In this document: positions 25,826 to 35,940 of the stretch, piece by piece
Layout of the letters: every line of letters starts with the position of its first letter
Numbering within the stretch: the stretch's first letter is position 1
Source: Myxococcales bacterium
Lineage (GTDB): Bacteria; Myxococcota_A; UBA9160; UBA4427
Assembly: GCA_014240165.1 (NCBI GenBank)
Contig: JAAZXM010000006.1
Span: forward strand, 1 to 54,707
Direction: 5' to 3'
DNA length: 54,707 nucleotides
Notes under the pieces: model-generated
Database searches by the model: none
What the model saw: the letters and a program-made list of their open reading frames with translations, nothing else
Told to the model about the DNA's origin: nothing
Position numbers and translations under genes: made by a program

Positions 25826-25936
25826 GGTTGCGATCACCTCCCGTCCGGACCAATCGGTGGGTTCCGGCGGGTCTCGGAGGACGATATTCAAGGCTGACAC
25901 GGATGTCAATTGACTCCCCCAAAGGGACGGGGGTGC

Positions 25937-27001
25937 CTATCGACCCCTCTCTTCGCCGCGAAAGATATCGAGGAGTCCGCGTGCGGCGGCGGCGGGCGTG
26001 CGCTTCTGGGACTGCACATCCTCCTCGAAGATCGCGACCTGCTGCGCCACTTTGGGGTCGGCGTGGAGCGCCTCCCTGAGCCCTTGATCCACGAGAGACC
26101 ACATCCAATCCCGGTTCTGTGCCCTGCGCCGGGTTTCAAGTTGACCATCAGCTTCCAGCGCCGACCGATGCTCACGAATGGCCTGCCAGATAGCGTCGAT
26201 ACCACTCTCCTCCAACGCGCTGGCCAACAGAGCGCGAGGACGCCACGACGGTGTGGTCGGGCGGATCAAGGAGAGCGCACCTTCATATTCGGAGCGCGTC
26301 CGTGCGGCCACCGCTTCCATGTCTCCGTCGGCCTTATTCACCGCGAGACAGTCAGCCAACTCCATGACCCCCCGCTTGATACCCTGGAGTTGGTCGCCGC
26401 CGGCAGGAAGCAAAAGCACCAGGAAGAAGTCCACCATGGAAGAAACCGTCACCTCGGATTGGCCTATTCCGACGGTTTCAATCAGGACCACATCATAACC
26501 CGCGGCCTCGCAGAGCAGCATCACTTCCCGGGTTCGATGGGCGACACCGCCAAGCGAACCTCCAGAGGGCGACGGGCGAATGAAGGCATTGGGCGAAACC
26601 GCAAGCCGCTCCATACGGGTTTTGTCACCCAGGATGCTCCCTCCGGTGACCGGGCTACTTGGATCCACTGCCAGTACGGCAACGCGGTGACCGTCCTCCA
26701 GAAGTCGCAGACCGAGTGCCTCAATGAGCGTGCTCTTTCCCACTCCCGGCGGGCCAGTCACGCCCACTCGGATCGCGTTGCCCGTATAGGGAACGAGGAG
26801 TTCGAGAATTTCCTGCCCGCGAATCGCTTGCTCGGGGCGGGCGCTCTCGATCAGGGTGATGGCGCGCGCCATGGCTCGGCGATCCCCTTCACGAATCGCA
26901 TCTCGGTAGCTCTCCGCCGAATCCCAGGGCCCGCTACCGCCATCCGGCTCCCGAGAGCGCGGCTGGCGCGACCCACAGAGCCGGAGAATTCCCGGAATCA
27001 C
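25937..27001 (-). CDS. meaB: MeaB/ArgK-type GTPase, methylmalonyl-CoA mutase chaperone
   Basis: A 354-residue G3E P-loop GTPase. It has [12 protein letters not shown] (Walker A, about 80-91), [18 protein letters not shown], the switch ETVGIGQSE and the base-recognition NKAD. MeaB loads and protects adenosylcobalamin in methylmalonyl-CoA mutase. The GTG start overlaps the mutase stop by four bases (GTGA), so the two are translationally coupled, which supports this role over arginine transport. The N-terminus (about 25 residues) is longer than usual. Confidence 0.96.
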   Translation of the reverse strand: MIPGILRLCGSRQPRSREPDGGSGPWDSAESYRDAIREGDRRAMARAITLIESARPEQAIRGQEILELLVPYTGNAIRVGVTGPPGVGKSTLIEALGLRLLEDGHRVAVLAVDPSSPVTGGSILGDKTRMERLAVSPNAFIRPSPSGGSLGGVAHRTREVMLLCEAAGYDVVLIETVGIGQSEVTVSSMVDFFLVLLLPAGGDQLQGIKRGVMELADCLAVNKADGDMEAVAARTRSEYEGALSLIRPTTPSWRPRALLASALEESGIDAIWQAIREHRSALEADGQLETRRRAQNRDWMWSLVDQGLREALHADPKVAQQVAIFEEDVQSQKRTPAAAARGLLDIFRGEERGR

Positions 27002-29148
27002 GCTCGGCGCCCGCGCAGCACTTCAAGAACCTGGACCGCGGCCTGAGGAACCGGGGTTCCCGGACCGAAAACAGCCGACACCCCCCGACTCTGGAGGAAT
27101 TCGTAATCCCGGGGCGGAATGACACCGCCCACCACCACGGCGATATTCTCGCCCCCCGCGTTGGACAGCGCTTCCACGAGTTCGGGCACAAGGGTCTTAT
27201 GACCCGCCGCCTGGCTCGAGACCCCCACCACATGCACGTCGTTGTCGATGGCCTGGCGTGCCGCTTCCTCGGCCGATTGAAAGAGCGGGCCGACATCAAC
27301 ATCGAAACCGATGTCCGCGAAAGCCGTGGCGATCACCTTCATGCCTCGATCGTGGCCATCCTGGCCGAGTTTGACCACGAGCATCCTCGGCCGTCGTCCC
27401 TCTTGGTCCGCAAATTCCAACACGGCCTTGCAAGCACCCTGAAATTCCTCGTCCTCTGCATCCACAGCGCTATAGACCCCCGACACGGACTGAACGGTGG
27501 CGCGATAGCGGGTGTAGACCGTCTCCAGGGTGTCGGAGATTTCGCCCACGCTCGCCCGCGCTCGCGCGGCCTCGATCGCCGCTTCCAGAAGATTACCCTC
27601 TCCGCTCTCCGCCAGAGACTTCAGCGAGGCCAATGAGCGCTCCACAGCCCCAGAGTCCCTGGTCCGGCGAATCTCTTCGAGCTTGGCGGTCTGCTCTTCG
27701 CGCACCGCCGTATTGTCGATATCCCGGACGTCGATCTCGGGCTCCTCTGCCAGTCGGTATTTATTCACGCCGACGATGGTATCGAGCCCGCTATCCACTC
27801 TTGCTTGCCGGCGGGTTGCGCACTCCTCGATCCGAAGCTTCGGCATCCCTTCGACGATCGCTCGGGTCATGCCTCCGAGTTCCTCGACTTCGGAAATGAC
27901 TTTGCGCGCCTCGGCCGCCACCTGGTGGGTCAATGATTCCATGAAATAAGAGCCGCCCCAGGGATCGACTACCGCCGGGATACCGGTCTCCTCCTGGAGA
28001 ATCAACTGGGTATTGCGCGCCGTACGCGCGGCCTCATCGGTGGGCAGGCTCACGGCCTCGTCGTAGCTGTTGGTATGAAGGGATTGGGTTCCTCCGAAAA
28101 CAGCCGCCATGGCTTCGATCGTTGTCCGAACCACATTATTGAAGGGATCTTGCTCCGTCAGGCTCGCCCCGGAAGTCTGACAATGTGTTCGAAGCATCGA
28201 TGATCGCGGATTTTTCGGCTCGAATTGGCTCATGAGTTCGGCCCAGAGCAGGCGAGCAGCGCGCATCTTCGCCACTTCGAGATAAAAATTCATCCCGATG
28301 GCCCAGAAGAATGAAAGGCGACCGGCAAATTGGTCGACGTCGAGCCCCTTGGAGAGCGCCGCGCGCACGTACTCGACACCATCCGCAAGCGTGAACGCCA
28401 ACTCGAGAACGCTATTCGCACCGGCCTCCTGCATGTGGTAGCCGCTAATGGAGATCGAATTGAATTTCGGCATCTCGCGAGCTGCGAAGTCGATGATATC
28501 GGCGACGATTCGCATACTGGGTTCGGGGGGATAGATATAGGTATTCCGAACCATGAACTCCTTGAGGATGTCGTTCTGGATTGTCCCCGCCAGCTTGGCT
28601 GCTGGAACGCCCTGCTCCTCTGCCGCCACGATGAAACAGGCCAGGACCGGCAAGACAGCCCCATTCATCGTCATCGAAACAGTCACTTCATCCAGCGGGA
28701 TGGAGTCGAAGAGAACCTTCATATCCTCGACGCTATCGATGGCAACCCCGGCCTTTCCGACGTCGCCGGTCACGCGCGGATGATCGGAGTCATATCCGCG
28801 ATGCGTGGCGAGGTCGAAGGCCACGGAGAGGCCCTGCTGGCCGGCTGCGAGATTGGCCCGATAGAAGGCATTCGATTCTTCGGCGGTAGAAAAGCCCGCG
28901 TATTGACGAATCGTCCAGGGGCGATTCGAATACATCGTGGCCCTCGGCCCGCGCAAGAAGGGGAATAGCCCGGGCAAAGTATCGATCGACTCGAGTTTCT
29001 CGATATCTGCAGCGGTGTAGAGCGGCTTGATCTCTATGCCGTCGGGACTGCTCCAGAAGAGCTCATCCACATCCTTGCCGCGCAATTCCTTTGTGGCCAT
29101 TTCTCGCCACTTTTCAAGGTCCGGACCACTCCCGGATCGACTTGCCAT
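26998..29148 (-). CDS. scpA: methylmalonyl-CoA mutase, single-chain
   Basis: A 716-residue B12 enzyme that interconverts (R)-methylmalonyl-CoA and succinyl-CoA. The TIM barrel has [16 protein letters not shown], whose Tyr (residue 73) is the methylmalonyl-specific radical-cage residue, and [13 protein letters not shown] with the CoA-carboxyl-binding Arg. [11 protein letters not shown] is also present. The C-terminal cobalamin domain has the base-off motif DGHDRG (597-602). No separate small subunit gene lies nearby. CAGGAG lies 7 nt before the ATG. It follows icmF by 75 bases and leads into meaB. Likely pathway: propionyl-CoA to succinyl-CoA. Confidence 0.98.
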   Translation of the reverse strand: MASRSGSGPDLEKWREMATKELRGKDVDELFWSSPDGIEIKPLYTAADIEKLESIDTLPGLFPFLRGPRATMYSNRPWTIRQYAGFSTAEESNAFYRANLAAGQQGLSVAFDLATHRGYDSDHPRVTGDVGKAGVAIDSVEDMKVLFDSIPLDEVTVSMTMNGAVLPVLACFIVAAEEQGVPAAKLAGTIQNDILKEFMVRNTYIYPPEPSMRIVADIIDFAAREMPKFNSISISGYHMQEAGANSVLELAFTLADGVEYVRAALSKGLDVDQFAGRLSFFWAIGMNFYLEVAKMRAARLLWAELMSQFEPKNPRSSMLRTHCQTSGASLTEQDPFNNVVRTTIEAMAAVFGGTQSLHTNSYDEAVSLPTDEAARTARNTQLILQEETGIPAVVDPWGGSYFMESLTHQVAAEARKVISEVEELGGMTRAIVEGMPKLRIEECATRRQARVDSGLDTIVGVNKYRLAEEPEIDVRDIDNTAVREEQTAKLEEIRRTRDSGAVERSLASLKSLAESGEGNLLEAAIEAARARASVGEISDTLETVYTRYRATVQSVSGVYSAVDAEDEEFQGACKAVLEFADQEGRRPRMLVVKLGQDGHDRGMKVIATAFADIGFDVDVGPLFQSAEEAARQAIDNDVHVVGVSSQAAGHKTLVPELVEALSNAGGENIAVVVGGVIPPRDYEFLQSRGVSAVFGPGTPVPQAAVQVLEVLRGRRA

Positions 29149-29223
29149 TGAATTCTCCTGACTATGTGACCCACTGCCTTTTCTGGGCGGCGCATTCTAG
29201 CTTGTCTAGGCTGCCTTCGCGGC

Positions 29224-32200
29224 CTACATGGAGCGCCTGTAGCGGCCGCCCACCTCGAAGAGCGCTTCGGTGATCTGCCCCAAACTGGCCACCTTGACGG
29301 TCTCCATCAACTCCTCAAAAACGTTGCCCTTGGCCAGCGCCACCGCCTTCAGTCGCCGCAAGGCGTCCTGCACCTCCCCCTCCCAGCAGCCCTGAAAGGT
29401 CGCCAGGGATTCGAGGCGCATGCTTTTCTCCTCCGCACTCGACCGCATCAACTCTGTTGGCTCCGGGGTGGGCGCCCCTTCCTTTCCTGCCTCGAAGGTG
29501 TTCACACCGACGATGGGCAACTCGCCCGAATGCTTGAGCGATTCGTAGTGCAGGCTCTCCTCCTGGATCTTTCCCCGTTGGTAAAGGGTCTCCATCGCAC
29601 CCAGAACACCTCCCCTATTCGAGAGCCGCTCGAACTCATCGAGCACCGCCTCCTCCACCTGGTCTGTCAGGGCCTCGATATAATGGGAACCCTGGAGCGC
29701 GTTCTCCGCCCTGGCCGTACCGAGTTCGCGATTGATGATCAGTTGAATCGCCAGGGCTCGGCGAACGGATTCTTCCGTGGGCGTGGTGACGGCCTCGTCA
29801 TACGCGTTCGTATGCAAGCTATTACAGTTGTCACGAATGGCCGTCAGCGCCTGCAACGTCGTACGAATATCATTGAAATCCATCTCCTGGGCATGAAGGG
29901 ACCGTCCAGACGTCTGTATATGGTATTTCAATTTCTGACTGCGCTCGGAAGCCCCGTACCGTTCGCGCATGGCAATCGACCAGATCCGGCGAGCCACGCG
30001 GCCAATCACATCATATTCCGCCTCCAGGCCATTACTGAAGAAGAAGGAGAAATTGGCGGCGAAATCGTCGATATCCATACCTCGGGCGAGGTAGTACTCG
30101 CAGAACGTGAAGCCGTTCGCGAGGGTAAAAGCCAGTTGCGTAATCGGATTCGCCCCAGCTTCGGCCATGTGGTAGCCCGAGACAGAGACCGAATAGAAAT
30201 TGCGAACCGCGTTCGCCGTGAAGTACTCCTGGATATCTCCCTGGAGTTTCAGGGCGAAATCCGTCGAAAAGATGCAGGTATTCTGGGCCTGGTCCTCTTT
30301 CAAAATATCGGCCTGGACTGTCCCGCGTACCCGATTCAGTACATCGGCCTTGATCCTCGCGTAGGTCTCTTCATCCACGACCCGGTGACCCGGAACCCCG
30401 AGCAATCCGAGCCCCAGGCCATCATGTCCCGCCGGCAGATCCCGAGGTCCGCCGGGCAATTCGGCACCCCGTGCCTTCAATTCGGCGCTCACCGTAGAAC
30501 GCACTTCTTCCAGCACCCCCGTGTCGCGCAGATGCTTTTCTACCTGCTGATCGATGGCAGCGTTCAGAAAAAACGCCAGCACCATGGGAGCGGGCCCGTT
30601 GATGGTCAGCGATACGGAACTCGAGGGCTTACAGAGATCGAAACCCGAATAGAGAATTTTGGCATCATCCAGAGTGCACACGGAAACCCCGGAGTTCCCG
30701 ACCTTCCCGTAGATATCCGGCCGCTCGTCGGGGTCGCGTCCATAGAGCGTCACGCTGTCGAAAGCCGTGGACAGACGTGCGGCCGGTTGCCCCGAGGCCA
30801 GCAGGTGAAAACGGCGATTCGTGCGCTCGGGGCCCCCTTCTCCGGCAAACATACGGGTCGGGTCCTCGCTTTCGCGCTTGAAAGGGAAGACCCCCCCCGT
30901 GAAGGGAAAACGGCCGGGCAGGTTCTCGAGAGCGAGAAAACGCGCCACCTCACCCCAATCTTCCGCTTTCGGAAGTGAAACCTTGGGCACCTGGGTACCC
31001 GAGAGACTGGGAACGTGGTTGATGACGTCGACGCGATTCCCGCGAACTTCATAGCTCTGGGACTCGGCTGCGTACTGTTCGAGTTCTTGGGGCCACGCCG
31101 CAAGGCCGGCCCGCAAATCCGCCGGTAACGCCGCCAGACGTTCATCGTAGAGATGCCGAAGATGCGCAGCGGAATCCTGCTCGTCCTCTCCCGAGCCCCC
31201 TCCGAAGGGAACCGCCATGGCGGGCGTGTCCTCACCCAGGATGCGGAGGGTTCGAGCCAGCCCGTCCGCTTCGGCTGCGCGCTCGGCGGCTTGCAAAGCC
31301 TCGGCCTTGTATTCACGAACGGACTCGGCGATTTCGGACAGGTATCGGTTGCGGCCCTGAGGCAGCGAGCCAATTCCCCCTTCGATCTCATTGGCAGCGG
31401 GAGCCTTCAACGCCTCGGCGCTTTCATGCTCTTCCCCAACCAGCGAAGAAAGCCGCTCGCGCAAACCGAGATAGAGACGATCCGTTCCCGGGTCGCCCCA
31501 CTCCCGAGCCTGGGTCGGAAATACCGGAATGTCTTCTTCGGCCAATTCGAACTGCTCATGATTGCGACGCCACTGCTTGCGGACGTCACGCAGGGCATCC
31601 GGGGAACCCTGCTTATCGCATTTATTCAAAACGACGATATCCGCCAAGTCCAGCATGTCGATCTTTTCCAATTGGGAGGGAGCACCGAATTCCGGGGTCA
31701 TCACGTAGAGCGAGAGATCGACCAGATCCACGATCTCCGAATCGCTCTGCCCAATTCCTGCTGTCTCCACCAGGATCAGATCGAAGCCCGCGGCCCGGAG
31801 CACCCGCAGCCCATCGCCCACCGAAGTCGAGAGAGCGAGATTCGCGCGACGGGTGGCCATCGAACGTACGAAAACGGCATCTCCGTGGATGGCGTTCATC
31901 CGGATGCGATCGCCCAGCAGCGCCCCCCCGGAGCGACGGCGAGTCGGATCGATGAGCAACATGCCCACGGTCAAGCTCGGAAAGTCCTCACGAAATCGCC
32001 GCACCAATTCATCCACAACGCTGGATTTCCCTGCTCCACCCGTACCCGTGAAACCAACGACAGCACTTCGCTTCTCCCCGTCCGCGTGCTGATCGAGCCG
32101 GGCCCGTAGAGCGGCTCCGGCAGCAGTAGGCTGAGCCGCGTCCTCCTCGAGCCAGGTGATCAACCGCGCAATCGGCGCTCTTTGGCCCGGAACGAGCCCA

Positions 32201-32706
32201 TCGGCCAGAGCATTGAGTTCGTCTACAGGCGCCATTCGGGCCGCGCGCACCGAATCATCGCCACACCCTTCGATGATTTCGCCGATCATGCCCTGCAGCC
32301 CGAGATTGCGACCGTCATCGGGGCTGAAAATTCTGGCCACTCCGTAGTCTTCGAGTTCCGCGATTTCGGCGGCGGTAATGGTGCCGCCTCCCCCGCCGTA
32401 GACTCGGACCCATCCTGCCCCTCGATCCTTCAAACGGTCGACGAGGTAGCGGAAAAATTCCATGTGGCCGCCCTGATAAGACGAAATAGCCACCCCATGG
32501 GCACCTTCACAAACTGCAGCTTCGACAATCTCGTCCACGGATCGGTCATGACCCAGGTGGATGACTTCGGCCCCCTGGGCCTGCAGGATCCGCCGCATGA
32601 TATTGATCGCTGCGTCGTGACCATCAAAAAGCGAAGCCGCGGTCACGATTCGAATCCGGGTCGCCGCGGGCGCTCCAATTGTCGGGATCTCGGCCGCTTG
32701 CGTCAC
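29224..32706 (-). CDS. icmF: fused acyl-CoA mutase IcmF (B12 domain, G-protein, mutase)
   Basis: A 1160-residue three-part enzyme. The N-terminal cobalamin domain has [11 protein letters not shown] (about 26-35). The MeaB-like G-domain has [12 protein letters not shown] (218-229), ETAGIGQSD (about 314) and NKCD (361-364). The TIM-barrel mutase begins around residue 590. RMFAGEGG (618-625) puts Phe 620 where methylmalonyl-CoA mutase has Tyr, matching isobutyryl/butyryl- or isovaleryl/pivalyl-CoA mutases. It therefore carries its own chaperone. The GTG start overlaps the MerR stop by four bases (GTGA). It likely feeds valine or branched acyl-chain carbon into straight-chain beta-oxidation. Confidence 0.97.
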   Translation of the reverse strand: MTQAAEIPTIGAPAATRIRIVTAASLFDGHDAAINIMRRILQAQGAEVIHLGHDRSVDEIVEAAVCEGAHGVAISSYQGGHMEFFRYLVDRLKDRGAGWVRVYGGGGGTITAAEIAELEDYGVARIFSPDDGRNLGLQGMIGEIIEGCGDDSVRAARMAPVDELNALADGLVPGQRAPIARLITWLEEDAAQPTAAGAALRARLDQHADGEKRSAVVGFTGTGGAGKSSVVDELVRRFREDFPSLTVGMLLIDPTRRRSGGALLGDRIRMNAIHGDAVFVRSMATRRANLALSTSVGDGLRVLRAAGFDLILVETAGIGQSDSEIVDLVDLSLYVMTPEFGAPSQLEKIDMLDLADIVVLNKCDKQGSPDALRDVRKQWRRNHEQFELAEEDIPVFPTQAREWGDPGTDRLYLGLRERLSSLVGEEHESAEALKAPAANEIEGGIGSLPQGRNRYLSEIAESVREYKAEALQAAERAAEADGLARTLRILGEDTPAMAVPFGGGSGEDEQDSAAHLRHLYDERLAALPADLRAGLAAWPQELEQYAAESQSYEVRGNRVDVINHVPSLSGTQVPKVSLPKAEDWGEVARFLALENLPGRFPFTGGVFPFKRESEDPTRMFAGEGGPERTNRRFHLLASGQPAARLSTAFDSVTLYGRDPDERPDIYGKVGNSGVSVCTLDDAKILYSGFDLCKPSSSVSLTINGPAPMVLAFFLNAAIDQQVEKHLRDTGVLEEVRSTVSAELKARGAELPGGPRDLPAGHDGLGLGLLGVPGHRVVDEETYARIKADVLNRVRGTVQADILKEDQAQNTCIFSTDFALKLQGDIQEYFTANAVRNFYSVSVSGYHMAEAGANPITQLAFTLANGFTFCEYYLARGMDIDDFAANFSFFFSNGLEAEYDVIGRVARRIWSIAMRERYGASERSQKLKYHIQTSGRSLHAQEMDFNDIRTTLQALTAIRDNCNSLHTNAYDEAVTTPTEESVRRALAIQLIINRELGTARAENALQGSHYIEALTDQVEEAVLDEFERLSNRGGVLGAMETLYQRGKIQEESLHYESLKHSGELPIVGVNTFEAGKEGAPTPEPTELMRSSAEEKSMRLESLATFQGCWEGEVQDALRRLKAVALAKGNVFEELMETVKVASLGQITEALFEVGGRYRRSM

Positions 32707-33155
32707 TGATCATTCTCCCGGGCGAGTCCACCCTTTCCGGCGTTTACATTCTTCTCAAGCACATTGAGCCGATTTCCCACGTGCTCCCGGTAGCGACCCA
32801 TCTCATCGCGCAGACCCATCAGTTCCGAGATACGGCCATCGAGCTGCTCCAGGTGCGCATCCAGCAACCCGGAAAGGTGGCCAAGCATCGCGTGCGTTGA
32901 TCCATTGATGGCATAGAGGGCGTTGAGTTTCTTGATTTCGCCCAGGGAGAGGCCCAATTTCTTGAGCCGCTCGATGAAGCGCAGGCGCTCTACTTGGTCG
33001 GGCCCGTAGACCCGTCGACCCGCCACGCGTCGGCGAACACCCGGGAGCAGTCCCAACTCCTCGTAATAGCGAACGGTTCGCGGCGAGAGGCCACATTGAA
33101 CGCCAATTTCGCCGATCGTAAATTCTTCTTTTAAATCATCTGTTTGCCAGTTCAC
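32703..33155 (-). CDS. MerR-family regulator of the acyl-CoA mutase genes
   Basis: A 150-residue MerR-type protein. The winged helix-turn-helix runs [20 protein letters not shown], then [23 protein letters not shown] and [11 protein letters not shown] dimerisation coiled coil follows, and the short tail has no cysteine cluster for metals, so a metabolite or acyl-CoA sensor is likelier. It overlaps icmF by four bases and so is probably co-translated and autoregulated. The start is a GTG at 33155 without a good ribosome site; a 13-bp palindrome lies just upstream. Control of icmF-mcm-meaB is inferred from gene order. Confidence 0.92.
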   Translation of the reverse strand: MNWQTDDLKEEFTIGEIGVQCGLSPRTVRYYEELGLLPGVRRRVAGRRVYGPDQVERLRFIERLKKLGLSLGEIKKLNALYAINGSTHAMLGHLSGLLDAHLEQLDGRISELMGLRDEMGRYREHVGNRLNVLEKNVNAGKGGLARENDQ

Positions 33156-33160
33156 GTTAA

Positions 33161-33173
33161 CTGTATATCACAG
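33161..33173 (-). promoter_or_regulatory. palindrome upstream of merR-icmF, possible operator
   Basis: CTGT-GATAT-ACAG (minus strand) is a 4-5-4 inverted repeat ending five bases before the merR GTG, in an AT-rich patch with a T7 run. Spaced dyads within or beside the promoter are typical MerR sites, though usually longer. TATACA inside it could serve as a -10. With 4-bp arms this can be chance. Confidence 0.3.
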
Positions 33174-33201
33174 ATTCAAAAAAATTGGAATCCCCTCGGG
33201 G

Positions 33202-34113
33202 TCAGCGATAACCCAACTCGTGAATCCGGCGTTGGCTGCGAATCCATTTGGGATCCACCTTCACGAAGAGTTCCAGGTAAACCGACGAAGCGAGCATGGC
33301 CTCGATTCCCTTGCGCGCGCGCATCCCGATCCCCTTTACGGTCCGGCCCCGTGCGCCGACCACGATTCGCTTCTGGCTTTCCCGCTCGACCAGCAAATTC
33401 GCGTGTATGGCCACCTTGCCCGCCCTGCCCTCGTCGTATTGGATGACCTCCACCGCCATGGAATAGGGCAGTTCCTGCTCCAAACATTCGAAAACGGCTT
33501 CTCGAATCAACTCGGCACAGAGCCAGCGAACCGGGCGATCCGTCAATTCCTCCTCGGGATAGAGACGCGGAGAGAGCGGCAACTCGGCCACCAGCGCCTC
33601 GAGGAGTTCGGGGATGCCCTGCCCCGTCAGGCCCGCGATCGAAACCGCTTTTTCCCCTTTCACAAGCGAAGCCGGAGGCCAACTCAGACTAGGATGGTCG
33701 GGGAGATCGCTCTTGGTCCCGACAAGCACAAAGGGTTTGCCGCTTCGGCGCACATCGTCCAGCAGGCGATCGTGAATGGGCGTCCAGCCTCGATTTCGAT
33801 CCATCAGCAATACCGCGACGTCGCAATCGCGTACCGCTTCGGCAACGGTCTCATTCATCAGGGTATTCAAACGAGATTCGCTCTCGTGTAGACCCGGCGT
33901 ATCGTGCAGGAGCAACTGCGCCTGAGGGAGGGTCAAAATACCCAAAATGCGGCTTCGGGTCGTCTGCGGCTTCGCCGTAACGATCGCCAATTTCTCACCC
34001 AGAAGGCGGTTCAAAAGTGTGGACTTGCCTGCGTTCGGTGGCCCCAACAACGCCACGAAACCCGCTCTATGCCCATCGGGCACGGCACCGCCCGAGCCCT
34101 GATCAGCCACCAC
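33202..34113 (-). CDS. era: GTPase Era
   Basis: A 303-residue Era, the essential GTPase that binds the 3' end of 16S rRNA during small-subunit maturation. The GTPase motifs are GPPNAGKSTLLNRLLG, TTRSR, DTPGLHE and GTKSD. The C-terminal KH domain has the VVGARGRTVKGIGMRARKGIE region. The long open frame reaching back into rnc is read-through. I chose GTG at 34113 (a second GTG at 34110) after AAGGGGGAA, giving the usual length and an 11-base overlap with rnc. Order mnmA-rnc-era suggests an RNA-processing operon. Confidence 0.98.
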   Translation of the reverse strand: MVADQGSGGAVPDGHRAGFVALLGPPNAGKSTLLNRLLGEKLAIVTAKPQTTRSRILGILTLPQAQLLLHDTPGLHESESRLNTLMNETVAEAVRDCDVAVLLMDRNRGWTPIHDRLLDDVRRSGKPFVLVGTKSDLPDHPSLSWPPASLVKGEKAVSIAGLTGQGIPELLEALVAELPLSPRLYPEEELTDRPVRWLCAELIREAVFECLEQELPYSMAVEVIQYDEGRAGKVAIHANLLVERESQKRIVVGARGRTVKGIGMRARKGIEAMLASSVYLELFVKVDPKWIRSQRRIHELGYR

Positions 34114-34831
34114 TTCCCCCTTCGCGCTGAAGACGTTGCAGACCTTCCAACGCGGCGGCGAATTCCGCCGCCTGCTTGGTGCGTCCCGAACCCACGCCCC
34201 AGGACTCGTCGCCCAAGAGGGCAACAGAAGTGAAACGCTGCTCATCGCCCTCAACACCGCTGTCCCGCTCGAGCGAGTAGCTCGGAAACTCTCCGTACCT
34301 CGCCATAACGGCCTCCTGAAAGCGCGTCTTGGCATCACCTTCCACCCGCGGCGCGCCCTTCCCGAGCGCATCGGAATAGACGCTCTTCACGAAGTCGCGC
34401 GCAGCACCGAGGCCTCCGTCGAGATAAATCGCACCGACCACGGCCTCCATGGCGTTCGACAGGATCGAGTCCTTATCCCGTCCCCCGGACTGCTGCTCCG
34501 TCCGACCCAGCTGCAGATGGCCTGCCAAATCCAAGCGCCTGGCGAGGGCCGCAAAAGCAGGGCGATCCACCAAGCGCTGAACCCCTCGCGTGAGATCGCC
34601 CTCTTCCCAATCGGGGTGCGCTTCGTAGAGCAGGTGGCCCACTGCGAGCGCCATCACCGCATCGCCGAGGAACTCCAATCGCTCGTTGCTCGTCGTACCC
34701 GCCGTTTCATGGGCACTCGAAGCGTGACGCACGGCGGTCTCCAAGAGTCCCCGATCTTGAAACGAGTAACCGAGGCGGGCCTCGAATACGGCGAGGTCAG
34801 GAACCTCGCCTTCGGAATGATCGTCGCTCAT
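34103..34831 (-). CDS. rnc: ribonuclease III
   Basis: A 242-residue double-strand-specific RNase that processes rRNA precursors. The catalytic domain has the signature NERLEFLGDAVM with the metal-binding acidic residues, plus AMEAVVGAIYLDGG. A C-terminal dsRNA-binding domain follows (KTRFQEAVMARYGEFPSY ... GSGRTKQAAEFAA). ATG at 34831 overlaps the mnmA stop by four bases (ATGA). A GTG at 34843 is also in frame but less likely. It is coupled to mnmA upstream and era downstream. Confidence 0.98.
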   Translation of the reverse strand: MSDDHSEGEVPDLAVFEARLGYSFQDRGLLETAVRHASSAHETAGTTSNERLEFLGDAVMALAVGHLLYEAHPDWEEGDLTRGVQRLVDRPAFAALARRLDLAGHLQLGRTEQQSGGRDKDSILSNAMEAVVGAIYLDGGLGAARDFVKSVYSDALGKGAPRVEGDAKTRFQEAVMARYGEFPSYSLERDSGVEGDEQRFTSVALLGDESWGVGSGRTKQAAEFAAALEGLQRLQREGGSGG

Positions 34832-35940
34832 GATCGAATCCACCCACCGCCCAGCACCTTCTCTCCCCGGTCGTCTTCCCCTGGGAGCGCCTCGTAGAAG
34901 ACAGCCGCCTGGCCGGGCGAGACCGCCTGAACCGGCTCATCGAACTCGATTCGCACGGTGTTATCTGGCAGCGGGAATAGCGTTGCTTCCGCTCCCGAAT
35001 GGCGATGACGCACCTGCACTTTCGCGCGAACCGGCTCCTTGGGTGGCTGGCCGTCGACCCAGTTGACCGAGGAGACCTCGGCGCCTTCTGCACCCAACTC
35101 CTCCTTCGAACCCACCACCACCTGGCGCGCCTTCGCGTCCAGGCGAACCACATAGAGACGCTGATGCGAACTGATCCCGAGCCCATGACGCTGCCCTACG
35201 GTGAAGCGATGGATGCCCTCGTGCCGCCCCAAAACCGTCCCTCGACCGTCAACGATCTCGCCCCCACGCCGCTTGGCTTCCGGCCTGATCTTCTCCACGA
35301 TCGCCGCATAATCGCCATCGGGCACGAAACAAATCTCTTGGCTCTCGGGCTTATCCGCTGTCCCCAGACCCAGAGCGCGTGCACGATCGCGAACTTCCTG
35401 CTTGGTCAACTCGCCCAGGGGAAGAAGGGTCTTCGAGAGTTGGGCCTGATCGAGTTGGAAGAGGAAATAGGTCTGATCTTTCTGCAGGTCCCGGGACCGC
35501 CTGAGCTCGAAATTTCCATTATCCGAATTTCGCGTGATCCGAGCGTAATGGCCTGTCGCCACACCTTCGGCTCCGAAAATTCCGGCTCGCTCCATCAGGT
35601 AATCGAATTTGAAGCGCTTATTGCATGCAACGCAGGGGATCGGAGTTCGGCCGGCCAGGTACTCGTCCGCAAAAACATCGATGACTTCGCGTTGAAACGA
35701 CTCGGTGTAATTGGCCACGTAAAATCGAATGCGGCCATCCGCCACCCGCCGAGCATCATCCGCGTCTTCGAGGGAGCAACATCGAGAAGAATCACCCGCC
35801 AGGTGCATCGTGACACCCACGACTTCGAGCTCCTTCTCCACCAAAAGTGCCGCAGCCAGAGACGAATCGACCCCTCCAGACATGGCCACCACGACGCGCG
35901 AGCGGTCGGTACCCGTCGCCGAAACCGCCTGCCGCCTCAC
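34828..35940 (-). CDS. mnmA: tRNA-uridine 2-sulfurtransferase
   Basis: A 370-residue enzyme that thiolates U34 of tRNA-Lys, -Glu and -Gln. It shows the PP-loop AMSGGVDSSLAAA (about 19-31), first catalytic Cys in CVACNKRF, TGHYARI, and second Cys in SQEICFVPDGD. The C-terminal central and beta-barrel domains follow (FTVGQRHGLGI). GTG start overlaps the iscS stop by four bases (GTGA). The upstream desulfurase is the likely sulfur source. Some MnmA enzymes bind an iron-sulfur cluster, and the extra Cys pair DSSRCCS near residue 54 is typical of the family. Confidence 0.98.
   Translation of the reverse strand: MRRQAVSATGTDRSRVVVAMSGGVDSSLAAALLVEKELEVVGVTMHLAGDSSRCCSLEDADDARRVADGRIRFYVANYTESFQREVIDVFADEYLAGRTPIPCVACNKRFKFDYLMERAGIFGAEGVATGHYARITRNSDNGNFELRRSRDLQKDQTYFLFQLDQAQLSKTLLPLGELTKQEVRDRARALGLGTADKPESQEICFVPDGDYAAIVEKIRPEAKRRGGEIVDGRGTVLGRHEGIHRFTVGQRHGLGISSHQRLYVVRLDAKARQVVVGSKEELGAEGAEVSSVNWVDGQPPKEPVRAKVQVRHRHSGAEATLFPLPDNTVRIEFDEPVQAVSPGQAAVFYEALPGEDDRGEKVLGGGWIRS

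Noticed and set aside
25826..25936. FMN riboswitch before ribBA
   Set aside because: 111 bases, with none of the conserved FMN-element sequence; the start is explained by an ordinary Shine-Dalgarno site.
29149..29223. Cobalamin riboswitch upstream of the B12-dependent mutases
   Set aside because: The gap is only 75 bases and the merR upstream region is about 46 bases; neither can hold the roughly 200-base fold, and no B12-box sequence is seen.
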